A DNA stretch of 53,250 nucleotides from Ichthyophonus hoferi (lineage: Eukaryota; Opisthokonta; Ichthyosporea; Ichthyophonida; Ichthyophonidae): assembly GCA_002751075.1 (NCBI GenBank), contig NAOQ01000473.1, positions 4,233 through 57,482 on the forward strand, read 5' to 3'. The notes beneath the pieces were generated by a model, which worked only from the letters and a program-made list of their open reading frames with translations, was not told where the DNA came from and ran no database searches. Positions 1 through 13,118 of this stretch are shown piece by piece. The position numbers were made by a program, and so were the translations under genes. The stretch's first letter is position 1, and each line of letters opens with the position of its first letter.

Positions 1-169
1 ATTATAATAATGCAATACAATACCATACTAATTTAATACACTAATTATAATAATGCAATACAATACCATACTAATTTAATACACTAATTATATATCCTTC
101 CACCACCTGTCCACCAATTCAACATCCCTCTTAGTTTCTATTTTTAACCAAATCCCATTTCTCCTCCAG

Positions 170-292
170 TTAGAAGAACAGTTTCTATCCACTATAATGG
201 ATATGATTGCATCCCCACAATTATCCGACGTACCCGATTGGGCCTTGGTTGCTAAAACAGCAATGGATAAAGTAGTTAATAAGAAAACATAA
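170..292 (+). CDS. C-terminal exon of an unrecognised protein
   Basis: Terminal exon of a plus-strand gene whose other exons lie left of the window. A pyrimidine-rich stretch ends in CTCCTCCAG at 161-169, and from 170 the frame is open for 40 codons to TAA at 290-292. The peptide begins LEEQFLSTIMDMI and ends AMDKVVNKKT, acidic and helical in look, with no domain signature I recognise. An AATAAA follows at 375-380, 83 nt past the stop, which suits a normal 3' end. The gene converges on the ARMC5-like gene. The splice site and stop are seen directly; that the peptide is real rests on its non-repetitive, balanced codons in an AT-rich setting. Confidence 0.55.
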   Translation, partial: LEEQFLSTIMDMIASPQLSDVPDWALVAKTAMDKVVNKKT

Positions 293-374
293 CTGAAGCA
301 TAGTAAAGTTATAGTTTTTACATTATAATTGGTTATTATTTATTTCATATTTTAATAGCTGGCGCTTATTGGTG

Positions 375-380
375 AATAAA
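375..380 (+). promoter_or_regulatory. Probable poly(A) signal of the 170-292 gene
   Basis: AATAAA 83 nt downstream of the TAA at 290-292, the first canonical hexamer after that stop. Position is normal for a short 3' UTR. Assignment is inference from spacing. Confidence 0.4.
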
Positions 381-1194
381 CCAGAAATCCTAAGATAAAT
401 TTTTTATTTTCGTTTTTGTTGTTTGATTAATTTTAAGTAGGGATATGAATAGATTATAATTGTTCTACAAGAATAAAATTTGCTTGATTATCAATCTGAT
501 ATAGCAAACCCTTTGCATTCTATAACATAGTATATACTATACTGCACTATACTGTTGCTGTAGTATTATAGCCTAATTATATAGGCAAAATGATATAATA
601 TGATATGATGTGATATGTGGTATGCTATGAGATAGGGCAATACACGACAATACAATAAAACATAATATAATATAATATAATATAATATAGTACAACATGA
701 CACAACAATGCAACACAATACAATATAGCAAAACATAATATAACAACATATACTATACTGTGCTACAATATACCATAATAAAACAACTATCTAGGCTTAC
801 TCTAGACGAAACATCCCTTACCGTACCAGTTCCTAGTTCCTCTATACCTTAACTATAGTCCAATATAAACAATAATCATTGGAGAGACTATTCTATAGCA
901 GGCAAAACATCAGTATTTATGATGTAAAAATGAAAGGATTTTCATATATAGCGCTATTGACTGGAAACATCGTCGAATATTCAGTGGGCCCATAGGGTGT
1001 CAGACATGCATTGGGTAGGAAGCTGGAGAGAACACACTATTAGAGCCTTTAGACCAAACGGGTGATTCATGTGATCAAAGATGATATGATATATGGTGGA
1101 AGTGAAAGGTTCTATAATATAGTAGCGGCTTTTATCTGTTCATGTTCACGTCATATTACAAGCTATTGCTTTAGCTTTCGCCAGTAGGCCAAAT

Positions 1195-1556
1195 TGTTGA
1201 AACGGTAAAATATAGGATAAGCATAAAATACCCTATCTTTATTTTAAGCCGTTTCCCTGACAATGACTCATGTATGACGCATGTATGACGCATGACAGGT
1301 GGTGGACTATAGTGTAAACAAAACTAGAAGCCCTGGCTCAACCACACGGCGGTGACTAATTTATATCATTCTAAACATATGTGATGTGGTCAGTCTGAAT
1401 GCATATCAATCTGTATACCTAATGTAATATGGTATACAGGAAGTCATCTCAATCTGAATCATTACTACGTAGGTTTGATAGATAATCTCTATTATTCAAT
1501 TTATAACATGATAAATAAATAAAGAATCATTGAGACGGATTACCCATTTTCCAACA
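1195..1556 (+). mobile_element. M1 element copy A (MITE-like, forward)
   Basis: One of about ten copies of a roughly 400-bp family. It starts TGTTGAAACGG and ends TTTTCCAACA, so the ends are imperfect inverted repeats. Shared internal landmarks are CTCAACCACA, TTCTAAACATATGTGATG, CTGAATCATTACTACGTAGG and GGAATCATTG-like sequence near the right end. No coding capacity, so a non-autonomous DNA transposon is the likely class. I could not find a consistent target-site duplication. A 12-bp tandem duplication (ATGTATGACGC) sits inside at about 1270-1298. Confidence 0.65.
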
Positions 1557-1719
1557 ATATGTGCTCCCACATATCATATAATATACAATATACTACAATA
1601 TCCTGAAATATAATATACTACAATATAATATAATATAATACAATATAACTTAACACATTATACTGCTTGCCCTCATAACCCATATGCATATACCTTATAT
1701 CAGGCCAATACAATCTCTA

Positions 1720-1725
1720 TTTATT
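1720..1725 (-). promoter_or_regulatory. Poly(A) signal abutting the ARMC5 stop codon
   Basis: On the minus strand the stop TAG (1728-1726) is followed at once by AATAAA (1725-1720). If used, cleavage would leave a 3' UTR of only 20-30 nt. Sequence seen directly; use is inferred. Confidence 0.45.
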
Positions 1726-3477
1726 CTATGCCATATGTAGTAACTGGGCCGCCAGATATGTCTTGACACCATTTAAGATATCATCAGTAAGTTTACAGCC
1801 GTCAGAGAGTAGTTGGGGTAGATGGAGCATGAAGCACTCTAGGCTACGCGTTATTAAGGCCTGCATATATGTATGTGTGAGTATATGTAGTTCCATGTTT
1901 GTTTGTGTTGCTGCATAGCTATATATTAAGGATAATAGAGATGATAATAAATAATATTATATAATATAATTGGATACTGTATAATAACAGTAAAATATAA
2001 AATAATATAAAATAATACAAGATAAAATAAAATAAAATAGTACAATACAATATAATATCGCATCATATCATATTATACAATCCTATATACAGTAAGATCC
2101 AATATAAGGCAATAAAAAATATGGTAGTACAATAAAATACAATATCATAGAATATAATAAGAGTATAGTATAATAATATAGTATAGTACGATAATATAAT
2201 ATAGTTCAGTCGCATATAATACCATGGTTGTGATAGAGGGTAGTGTTGTAATGTAAGGTTTCAGCAGGGTAGAGTAGTAGCAATATAATGTAACAGAATA
2301 GTTGCAACTTTTTCTTATTAATTAAAAAAACAATGGTATGATTTACCCATATATATACCCTCCTCCCTCCCACGCTCTCTATCTACTTACCGTGTTATTA
2401 ATATCATTGGCTATTTCAAAGGCCTTAATACACACACGTGGTGGCATATGCTGCATGGCTCGACTAATAGAGATGGTTCCTAGATGAGGCACCATAAATT
2501 GACTTGCCGCTGATTAAAGTGCCAATAAAATTAATACTTTAAAACAATAGTGTGTATAGTATACAACATGCTCACACATACACATACACATACAGTAAAA
2601 CTGTTGTTTAATGTCATGGTAATTTATAATTAATTCTAAAAGAATAGTGAAAATGTTAATAGAAATTCGATGACAATAGACTTACAGCCTTAAGCAATGG
2701 TTGTTGTATGCGATATAGATATACGGGGTGATTTTTAAAGCTATTTTAATTATTAAAATTAATAATGGAATTGGTTCACTAAAATCAAAAGGGATATAGG
2801 GATATCAGGTAAGTTAAATAGTATGTATATAGTGACATTCATAGTGTAGAGTGTGGAACAACAACAATACCATTATATTATATTATATGTGCCATATATA
2901 TATATATATATACATATATATATAAGGTAAGTAATGCATGTTACATATTTAAGAAATGTAATAAATACAACAAATACCAATCCAATAGCATAGAATAGAA
3001 TATAATAGAAAAGAATGAAATACAAATACAAAATAATACAATACAATACAATACAACGTAATACAATGCAATACAATACAATACAACATAAAATACAATA
3101 TAATACAGTGCAATTCAATTCAATTCAATTCAATTCAATACAATAACAATACAATGCAATGCAATACAATACAATAAAACATACAATACAATATAATACA
3201 GTGAAATACAAGCAATTCAATACAATACAATAACAATACAAACAATCTGTACTACCTGGGATTAAGTCCAGAGCCACTTCTGAATCTAAATTATCTAAGA
3301 AGTGTTCAATGGCCTGATAGCTCATACATTCTTCCTCCAATGATGTTTCAGCAGTCCTTTTATATCTTTTACCTCCCGCCGAAGCTTGACCAACCAATTC
3401 CATTTCATCGCCATCATCGTCTATAATTGGTTGATCTTGGTCGGCTTGCAATCGGAAATCGTTTTCTATTTGTCCGC

Positions 3478-3522
<45 letters not shown>

Positions 3523-6486
3523 CACTATTATTATTATTATCACTGTTGTTATTATTAATACTATTATTATTATTATTATTATTATTATCACACGTATTAT
3601 TGGTTGCTAGGGCCGCAGATTCCTTAGGATTATCTGGAGGAATAAATCAGTGTTAAATTTGACAGTAAACAGGCCATTGCGTATCACTAGATACGTACCA
3701 ACCAACTTATTTATTGGTTGGAGTGGTGGTTCTTATAACAACTTATATATATAATTCTTTAAAACGATAGAATTTTAATCGGTATAAATAGAAAGAAGTT
3801 TAGAAAAAGTACTTAAAAATCGTACTATAAAATGCTATTATCATAGATAACTATCAGGGCATATCATAACATCGTAACATCATAGAAGATAAATACTTTA
3901 TTATACCATAGCATACCATTATGACAAAGAAAGACCATACTATATCATAGTAATAAATAATTATCATACTCGACTATATCATTATATTTACACTTACTTA
4001 TGACTATAGATTCTGCATAATGACTGGACAGTAGGTAGGCCACTAAGGCTTCAAATGCAGCTTTCTTCATACCAGGAAGAGAAATCACATCCTATTGGTC
4101 GGCAGGTGAGGAGGGTAAAATGCATAATATTTTGTATAAGTATTGTTTTGGTAATATATATATAATATCTTATATAAGCAAAAAATAATTAAGATAGACA
4201 TGCACATGAAAATATAGGCTTTATTATATATATATTAATATACTATATAAATTTTTTTATAGCATGTTAAATAAACTATTATCACACGATTAAAGCGTGT
4301 CAAGAAAAATAAAATCATAATAAAATATTGTGCCAATAAAGGTAATCCAGTCGAAATCAGTATTAGATCGGAATGATAAATATACAATACAAATGGTTCA
4401 GCCAAGTAAAATCACACAAAAATAACTAAATATAGTCCTAAAGAAGTTATAACCACTTATACATTAAAATTAATACTTAAGTCATTAAACTTTACCAAGA
4501 TTAAAAATAAAGCTCCAATTAACTACAAAAATCATTAAAGAGCATACGTAAATCTACCATCAATCTCTCCAATTCATAATGAATACACAATAATCTACAA
4601 TCAATCTATTTGATTAATGATGAAAAGACATCAATCTACTATTAAACTATCCAATTAATAATAAAGGTAATTGCCGGATTGCAAACGGTAAGACAATGGT
4701 GGAACTGGAAAGCAATAGGAGACAGATGCAGTGTTGGTATAATATAGAGGGCTATATATATAGCTATATGTATACATGCACACATATACACACCATACAC
4801 ATACCTGTTTGGCTTCCATAAACTGTCCTTCCAACATCTTTCCAAACACTACATTTACCCGAGACAGTCTAGATCTACTCGTACATACAGTACCATCAAT
4901 GCACTGAAATACTACTACATCCTTTTTAGTGGTTGGTTGAATGTAACTCCAATCAGTTTTGACTCTCTTAGTCATCTTCACCGTCTTAGCCACTAGATGG
5001 ACACTACCATATGCAGTAAGATTAGGGAGAAACTTCTTACGCAAGATAAACCTCACGCTAGATTGTATGGCTTTGGCTGCTAGTTGTTGGTCTGAAAGTG
5101 CGCCCTGGCAAAAAGAGGAAGGTGTATGTGCATGTATATATTATATATAGAGAGAGGGAAAGAGAAAGAGAGAGAGAGAGAGAGAGAGAATATATATATA
5201 TATAGGGTGTATATACTACTTTAATATTAGGAGGAAAGAAAGGTTAGTGCTATCATAATTTCATCTAAATTCTTAATCCTTTTCGGACTTTTTTAACCTT
5301 TTTGGCACCTTTCTATAATACGCAATTATGACATCATATTATAGTTCATTCTTGCCGATTAGATCCAATAAAATAAATAAACCAACCAATTACACAATAC
5401 TAACTATTAATAAAGTATCATCATATACTGTTGCAACATATCTAGTCCATTACAATGATTCCTTACTTATTTATTATCTGCTATTAAGCAAGTAGTAAAG
5501 ATTCTCTATTACGCCTACACAGTACTGATTGAGATTGAGATTGAGATTAATTTCTATGTACCGTATTATATTAGGTATACAGTTTGATGTGTACTCAGTC
5601 GCACTATATCACATGTATTTAGAATAGTATAAATTAACCACAGTGTGGTTAAGAAAGACGGGGTATGTTTACTCAAATGTTTTATCATTTCAACACATAT
5701 ATACTTTAATAAAGTCCTAGTTCCAGTCATAATTAGGACTATAATGTTAAATTATAATACCGTAATTTCCTTTTTTGGAACCTGATTGGCTGTCTCGGTG
5801 TTTTGATTGGAGAGTACTCTATTCATTCAAGATTCTTATTTATTGATATTTATAGTTACTATAGGTCAATCAAAGCTGTTACCATTTTTAGAGTTTGACA
5901 GGAAATGTGCAATCGGCAATGTGATTGGCATAATTTGTGATTAATTAAGATTGATGGTTTTAGCAGTATAATCTGGATATTATTTGGCATTAGCATATAT
6001 ATACTTGATAGAAAATAAATAATATTAAGATACAGATAAAGGAGAAATGCATTAAAGTGTATTATTATATTGTATTGTATTGTATTGCATTGTATTGTAT
6101 TATATTGTATCTAGTGTAGTGTATTGTATGACATTGTATAAAATTATATTGTAATATATTATATTAATTATATGATATTAAAATGGCAGCTCCAATCATA
6201 GCACATACACACATATATATAGATATAGCCTATGTATAGATAAAAAGATAATATAATGACACACCAATTATACCTCAGCAACAGCTTCTAATAGCATATC
6301 CACCACACAGGGAGTATTATTAAAATAAAGGGCAGGTAAGTAAGCATTGGTAGTGTCTACATATGGCACTGCACATCCTAGCAGCACAGCTGTACACAGA
6401 GAAATGGTTTTAATAGGACAGGATAGGAGGGGACTCAATAAGTGCAGACCTGTTATATAAATAAAGAGATGTATATGTATGATATG

Positions 6487-6520
<34 letters not shown>

Positions 6521-9500
6521 TGTATGTATGTATGTGCATGTAATAAGAGATACAGGAATAATATGGGAGTGTAGGGTAGGTGAGAGGGGAGTCTCTAGAA
6601 AGTATTAATTATTTCATATTAAACAAAAAAAAGACTATTTGCAATATTGAGATACAAATAGAATGTCACAGCAAGATTATATCAATATGGACGCCATGTT
6701 ATCCTGTAGACCAGGTGATGATAACAGTGAGTTATATTATCCTATATTAATTTATATTATATCCTATTATATCCTATAATGTCACATATCAATTTACATT
6801 CGCTAAGCCAACTTGGTGAAGCCCAATCACATATCCATATTACAATACCATCCAATCACACCTAAGTATCCCCCCTTACCTGATGCGCTACCAACCAGTG
6901 AAATCAAGTGTTCCCACACTCCATCCGCACCATCACGTGACCCTCCGCCTGATTGCATGGCAGCTAGGCTATTTTTAGGTGCCTTGGTATGGCGATAGAT
7001 CGTGGACCCTGATTGGAGAGGAGGCGATAGCCCATCTGGTCTGATCTATAAATAGAAATATAGATCATACCATAATCCACGTAGTTGTATAATTGGTTGG
7101 TTAGAATTACAGATATAGTTATAGTGGTATAGGTATATAGGTATACGGCATGGGGGTAGGTTATAAGTATAGCAGTAGGTATGGTTATAGTTATAGTAAT
7201 AGTTCTAATCATATATAGGTACGTGGTTTTATATGAATTGTATATCCGGTACACAAATGCAAGCAAATAGAAACACACGTGATACAACTATAACATAATA
7301 CATTTTAACTAATCAATCTTATTCATCCATTAAAAATTACTAAAAAATAAAATACCAACCCTTACTCACCATCTCTATTATGGACACTATATTCAACCGG
7401 GTTATGATGTCAAGATTACGTAAGCAAATTAATGCTTTTAAAGCAGCAAAGCATGCTACCCTGCTTCTATTATCCAATAGGGAAGACGTACATAACTGCG
7501 CTAAAATGAACAGTCCTTTCCCATTTGACGAGAGAAAAATATCTTGGACGGGAGCAAATTGGAGTGCTTGGGCAATCAATAGAATAAAAGGATTAATTAT
7601 AAGAGGCTGCTCTGATTCAAGGAGATCTACAATAATATTTAGATCTAGTGATGGGGGATTATGCTGACGTGTATCATTGTAATCGTAAGTTTTATTTGGT
7701 TGAGGTAATAATGGCAATGGTGCAAAGAACGAGTCAGATGATCCTATTTCTTGACCTGGGTCGGGTTCCGGTTCCGGTTCAATGTGACGAACCACAGGAG
7801 CATTACTGATACCAGGGAGTTTACCAAAGACAAACACTAGAGTATCACCATCATAACGATAATGATTAAGACCGGTTAGAAAGATACACAACATCGATAT
7901 AAGATGGTTATTATTAGCCTCTGATGCCTTTACACATGGTGCATTCTCTGTAGACTTGGTAGTAGTAGGAGCAGTAGTGGTAGTATGCTCATCATTTGAC
8001 TGTGGCTTTAGTAACTTAAGCTGGGGCACAAGGTCTATTATACACTGTAAAATCCCCCTTAATCCCCCACCAGAACGAATTTTCAAGCGGATAACAGCTT
8101 CTTCAGACATAAGAGATAGTACTCTACATGCATGTAACCTAATAGATAGTGTAGCAGGATGGGGGCCAGATACAAGGTCCTCCAAGACTGCAACCAGACC
8201 CCCTGTAGACAGAGCTAGACGGTAAGTCGAGTCTATTCTACACCAATTTTCAACAAGGATAAGTAGACACTTGATAGTATTGGTAAGATCAGTGGGTGTG
8301 TGATGGGCCAGTTGACGGCAGGAAGAAGGTATGATTGGCTGGTATAGGTTGGTGCGAAAGAGCAATGCCTTCAGGTCATCAATTACTGTACGAAGTAACA
8401 TTACTATATTTGGATATAGATCTACCATGTTAGGATATAAAGCGGAACTTGTTTGGTCGTGAAGCATCGAGAATGCAGCTTTGGTTTGTAATCGGATATT
8501 AGATGTCAACTGAGCTATGGTTTTAGATACCTGGGATGTATATGTATAAAGGAAGGAAGGAGGGGAGGGAGGGAGGGGGAGAGAGAAGGGAAGGCATGGG
8601 TGCAAGTATGTGAATATGCATAGAGATATAAGGAAGTTGAAAGTCAATATTAAGGAATAATATATTAGAGTATGATATAGTATGATATAGTATGATATAG
8701 TATGATATGGTATAATACAACATAATATAATGTAATATAATATAACACAACACAATATAATATAACACAATATAATATAGTATAGTACAATACAGTATAA
8801 TATAGTACGATATAACAAAATATAATATCAAATCATATAGTATAATACATTATCTCCGTATTTCCTAACAAATTCCACCACTAGGATTCCTAATTTAGTT
8901 TTAAATTTTATACATAGCCCTACACTGGTTATGCCAAAAAGTAAATATTTGACTTTTAATAACAAAGCGCTATATTGAATACCTTACAATCCCTGACGCA
9001 ATAATAACCTCAAATATATTAACTTTATTATATAATACAATATGATATAATATACTAGGCTATAATATCATATAATATAATACAATACAATATACTATAC
9101 TATACTATACTATCAGACTTAGTACAACCTGCTCTAAATCCCACATTTTTATATAAAGACAAATATATTAGTACATAACATATATATGTATATAAAGGGC
9201 ACACACAACCAAGTTTTCATTGGTTGACCAATTTTCAAATTATCCAATTAAAACTAATGATTCATTGCATCCTAGTAACCATTTTCTATGCTATTTAATT
9301 AGTGGTTACCACTATTGGCACTAGAAATTAGGAGCCCTACCAAATATTTTAACACCAAGGCTTAATTTTCAATTTTGTATAAAAGAAGGATAGCAACGAA
9401 GATTTACTTGGTTCAATAAGGTGTATGATGTCGTGGCGATCATCAGCGCCATCAGCATGGGTAGAAGCCGTGTCATAGAACTATATATAGATATATAATG

Positions 9501-11016
9501 TTTTAATGGTAAAGAAAGAGTGGCTTATATAATAATTTGGGTATAAAGGTATTGGTATAAATGATGCAATATATTATCATACAATGTAAAATAAAGTAGC
9601 AATGCAATATAAAACAAGATAATAGAATGTAAGATAATACAGTACAGTATACTATAATATAAAAAGCTATAGTGCACTATAATACATAATGCAATATAAT
9701 ATAATATAGTGCAATATAATACATAAGGCAATATAATATAATATAATATAATATAATATAATATAATATAATATAATATAATATAATACAGCAAAATACA
9801 ATGCACTGCAGTATAACACAACACAATATCATACACTGACGCAATATAACATAACATAACATAATAGAATACAATTTAATATAATATAATCCAATCTAAT
9901 ACATACCCCTGTATTGATGGAATACACTCTTTTTTCCCAGCCAATGAACTGATAGCTCTAGATACAGCATGTAGGAAATCACGTAAAGCTGGGCTGTTGA
10001 TGCTATCTTTCTTTCTCTTGAAATTTGAAGTAATATATTCTGTTTTAGTTGTAACTTCAGATTCATTCTTCATATTTTCCCCATTCTTGTCCCCAGAGAG
10101 TATATCCTTAATCTCTTTAGACTCCGAGGGGAGTTCTTGTTTAATTTCCAGGTCAATTACAGGCTCTTTATTGAAATTTACTTCCTGTTCAGTCTTGCAA
10201 TTTCCTATTTGGGGGGATTCCAAGTCTTTAATTTCGGGGGCCTGGGATGGGGTTGGGAGTTGTGAGTATAGATATGTGTAAAATATGATATGATATGATA
10301 AGATATAGCAAAATATCATATAATATAGTAATGATATAGCATCAAATAGTATAGCAAAATATAATATGGTATAATATGGTATGATACAGTATGACATAGT
10401 ATGATAACATATACTACACCCCCTCCCTAGTAACCTTTAATACCTCTTTCCATCCACTCATTCTCTCCTCCAACAAGTCTACTAAGAGTAACGGTACCTC
10501 CCTCCTCCTCACTTCTCCTAGACAGTCCTCATCCTCTGCTAGGTTTGCCAATGCTCTCACTCCTCTAGCCAATGCACTCGGTTCTTGTACCGATTTAACC
10601 AATAAAATAACGTGCCCTACACATTCTTTCCCCAGTAATTTACGTGCAGGAGCATGAGAGGCAGCATTGGCAATGATAGATAGACACAGAGACATTGATT
10701 CTGGGTCCATCACTCTAGAGATTAATACATTAAGAGCATTGGCAGAAGGAGGAGTAATGAAGGGAGATGAGCCGGTCCTATCACGGCTAATTCCTTGTAT
10801 GTGGCGGAGAATTGATCTTCTCTCAGAGGGGTTGGTAGTAGATGAGGCTAGAAGGAGGGACTGTGTAATAGATAGAGAGAGAGAGGGGGTATGTGTATGT
10901 GCATGTTTACGTTGATGTTTCTCACACTCTTTTCTTTTCTTTTTAGCTCTTTCATTTTCATTTTCATCTTTTCTTTCTGAGGTTTTTTTCTTCTCTATCT
11001 CTAGTGCGTACGACAT
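1726..11016 (-). CDS. ARMC5: ARMC5-like armadillo-repeat BTB protein
   Basis: Eleven exons, 5' to 3': 10435-11016, 9907-10241, 9408-9480, 7370-8530, 6880-7045, 6274-6449, 4805-5104, 3998-4091, 3256-3633, 2391-2509, 1726-1860. All junctions are GT-AG and keep phase, giving 3519 nt, 1172 residues (human about 935). The N terminus is basic, followed by armadillo helices to about residue 830: MSLCLSIIANAASH, LARGVRALANLAED and RVLSLMSEEAVIRLKIRSGG align with human ARMC5. The BTB domain starts near 893 (FQCIDGTVCTSRSRLS, GKMLEGQFMEAKQ), is interrupted by an Asn-rich insert (about 964-1030) and ends in helices FMVPHLG and LECFMLHLPQLL. In vertebrates ARMC5 works with cullin-3; that role is carried over by homology. 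Exon 1 could end at 10444 instead of 10435 (both phase 0). Confidence 0.88.
3476..3601 (-). repeat. (AAT)n microsatellite coding for polyasparagine in ARMC5
   Basis: Within exon 9, about 40 codons are nearly all AAT, with scattered GAT, AGT and AAC. They encode runs of 14, 8, 4 and 4 asparagines separated by Ser and Asp. The frame continues cleanly on both sides, so the tract is translated. It falls inside the BTB fold, where the human protein also carries a loop insertion. Confidence 0.8.
5152..5190. repeat. (GA)n microsatellite in ARMC5 intron 6
   Basis: AG dinucleotide run just upstream (on the minus strand) of exon 7. On the sense strand it reads as a CT run about 50-85 nt before the acceptor, followed by ATATAT, and may serve as an extended pyrimidine tract. 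Confidence 0.6.
5429..5695 (-). mobile_element. M1 element copy F (reverse, shortened) in ARMC5 intron 6
   Basis: Reverse-orientation copy beginning TGTTGCAACATAT and ending TCATTTCAACA. It shares TTACAATGATTCCTTA, TATTATATTAGGTATAC and the ACCACAGTGTGGTT hairpin with other copies, but lacks about 130 bp of the interior seen in copies B and D. A GATTGA hexamer run near 5527-5547 replaces part of the shared segment. Confidence 0.6.
6491..6534. repeat. (GTAT)n microsatellite in ARMC5 intron 5
   Basis: About eleven uninterrupted TATG tetramers lying a few dozen bases upstream (minus strand) of exon 6. Confidence 0.75.
9725..9788. repeat. (ATAAT)n pentanucleotide array in ARMC5 intron 2
   Basis: About twelve near-perfect ATAAT units. 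Looser arrays of ATAAT, ACAAT and ATAGT units flank it (9600-9900) and recur in most introns of the window. Confidence 0.75.
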
Positions 11017-13118
11017 GTTGTAAGGGTATGATTAAATATAGATATAGGTATTGACATTAGCTTGTGTAAGTTTGTGTGTATTGTGTGTTTGTGTACATAA
11101 CTATATATGTATTATATGTTTATGTGTCGGTGCATTATGTCTGCGTGTGTCTGTGTATTATAAAGATAATAATATAGAGAATAATATCTACGTGTATATA
11201 TTATTATTGTTGTTATTATGATATTATTATTATTATTATGTTATTATTATTATTAGACTGCTATATTATTATACTAATATTGTATATTGTATTATTGTTA
11301 TTGATTATTATTATTAGTTGATTTATTATTATTATATTATTATTAAACAATTAGTACCAATTAGTATCAATTATTATCAATTATTATAATGACAATAGTT
11401 CTTACTAATTATTATTAAGTATTATAATTAATTGCTAACTACATACCTATTGAGATTAGACATAGTAATTAGATAATATATATCTTATTCTTGTTGTTGT
11501 TATCATGATATTATTATTATTATTTAGTATCATATTGTTATTGTAAAATTATTGCATTATTAATTACTGCTGATTTGATTTATTACTATTATAGTATGAT
11601 CATCAATTGGTACTAATTATTAATAATAATTATTATTGCATTTTATTACTGACATACTTGGCTAATTATATATTGAGATTATATAATTCTATATGGCAGC
11701 TGCATTTTAAGTATTTCCATATTTGGCTATATTAATAGACTATATTTTAATTTTAATTTTGCGTGCAATTATAGACTTGAACTAATTGTTTAATTCATAT
11801 TATATAAGGAGAACAAAGTTCCAAAATAAAACGGATTATTAAAGACCCAGTTGCATAGATCTACCATATCCTATATCCCATATACTATATACAAAAGTGT
11901 CAATATTTATGAGATATCTTGTAATAAACTGTGTAGTTCTCTCGCCATATTAGCATTTATCCTACTGAATTACACTTACATAAAATAATATTGTCAAATA
12001 TAACTACATATACAACATAGGCAAAGTAACTATAGTTATAACTATTTAATTGATTAATGCTGGCTTCGGGAGTATTTTAAATATGAATTTTATATTTCAG
12101 AGGTATAAAATGGTTCTGTCCGAGAGAGATTGCAGACTCTTGATTCTGTAATGATACTGAATAAAAGTTATGTATTTTTTATTCTAAATTCTCTATTTGA
12201 AATACTCAGTTGTCACGCTGAATATGGATGAGATAATTATAATTACCATACAGGCCGAAATTAACAGTAATAACTATAGTACAAGAGGATAATAACTGCA
12301 ACATATTGTTGATAATTACTACATAGACTTACATCAACAGGAGTCATCTCATATAATATAATATTTGTAATAGCAGATTACTATCCTTTTATTATTATAA
12401 ATTTACTTTGATTGGCCATGTTTATTTTACAGTTTCTATTTATCTCACTACAATTAAGCGACCAGTACCAAATGATATAATTTTTGGTATTATATAGTTA
12501 AATACAATTATAAAAATTATCTACGTTCTGTTTACTATTAATCTTGTTCTTATATATTATGCTGATTGTAATTCCTGACAATGATAGCAATTGTAATAAT
12601 TCTACTACTATTACTAATAATAAGACTATTAAAAATAGTAATAAGAATAGTAATACGAATAGTAATAAGTAATAATAATAATAATAATCTCAATTAAGCC
12701 TTGCTTGTTGGAATATACAATTCGTTACAATAACTTCTTAATTAATTAATTAATTGTTTCAAAGTATAATATATACTCACTATATGCTATTAATTAATAT
12801 TAAATGTTATTTGACTAACATATACAACAATAGAGACATTATATATCAAGCCTACGTAACAACGATTCAGATTGTAATTAGTTCCTGTATACCATATTAT
12901 ATTGGGTATACACTTTGATCTAAATTTAGTTTCACCACATCACATATAGTTATAATAGTATAAACTAGTCACTGTGTGGTGGAGACTGAATTCTAGTTTT
13001 GTTTTCATTTTGGTGTCTCCACCTGACATGCGCCATTATCAGGGCAACAGCTTAAGATAAAGACAGAATATGTTATGTTTACTCTATATTTTACCGTTTC
13101 AACATATATTTCAGTGCA
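11017..13118. other. Intergenic region upstream of ARMC5
   Basis: Between the ARMC5 start codon and the 3' end of the next minus-strand gene. It holds ATT trinucleotide tracts (about 11195-11350 and 11500-11640), a stretch of AAT units at 12590-12690 and M1 copy B at 12706-13104. I see no coding exon. A promoter for ARMC5 should lie at its left edge, but I recognise no core element. Confidence 0.55.
12706..13104 (-). mobile_element. M1 element copy B (reverse)
   Basis: Full-length reverse copy, beginning TGTTGGAATATACAATTCG and ending ACCGTTTCAACA. Shared landmarks are ATTCAGATTGTAATTA, TATTATATTGGGTATAC, ACATCACATATAGTTATAAT and CTGACATGCGCCATTATCAG. It ends 15 bp left of the stop codon of the unknown gene, so it would supply that gene's 3' UTR and poly(A) site. 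Forms an inverted pair with copy C. Confidence 0.7.

Larger units (their letters stand above)
293..1725. other. Convergent intergenic region
   Basis: Lies between the stop of the leftmost plus gene and the stop of the minus-strand ARMC5-like gene. It holds a pentanucleotide tract of ATAAT/ACAAT units near 655-770, an M1 element at 1195-1556 and a short ATAAT-rich stretch near 1590-1650. I see no coding exon. Confidence 0.6.

Noticed and set aside
8531-8818. Extension of the large ARMC5 exon into a Tyr/Ile/Leu/Cys-rich frame
   Set aside because: The extension is a pentamer array. A clean acceptor at 8531-8535 joins in phase to exon 3 and restores armadillo sequence.
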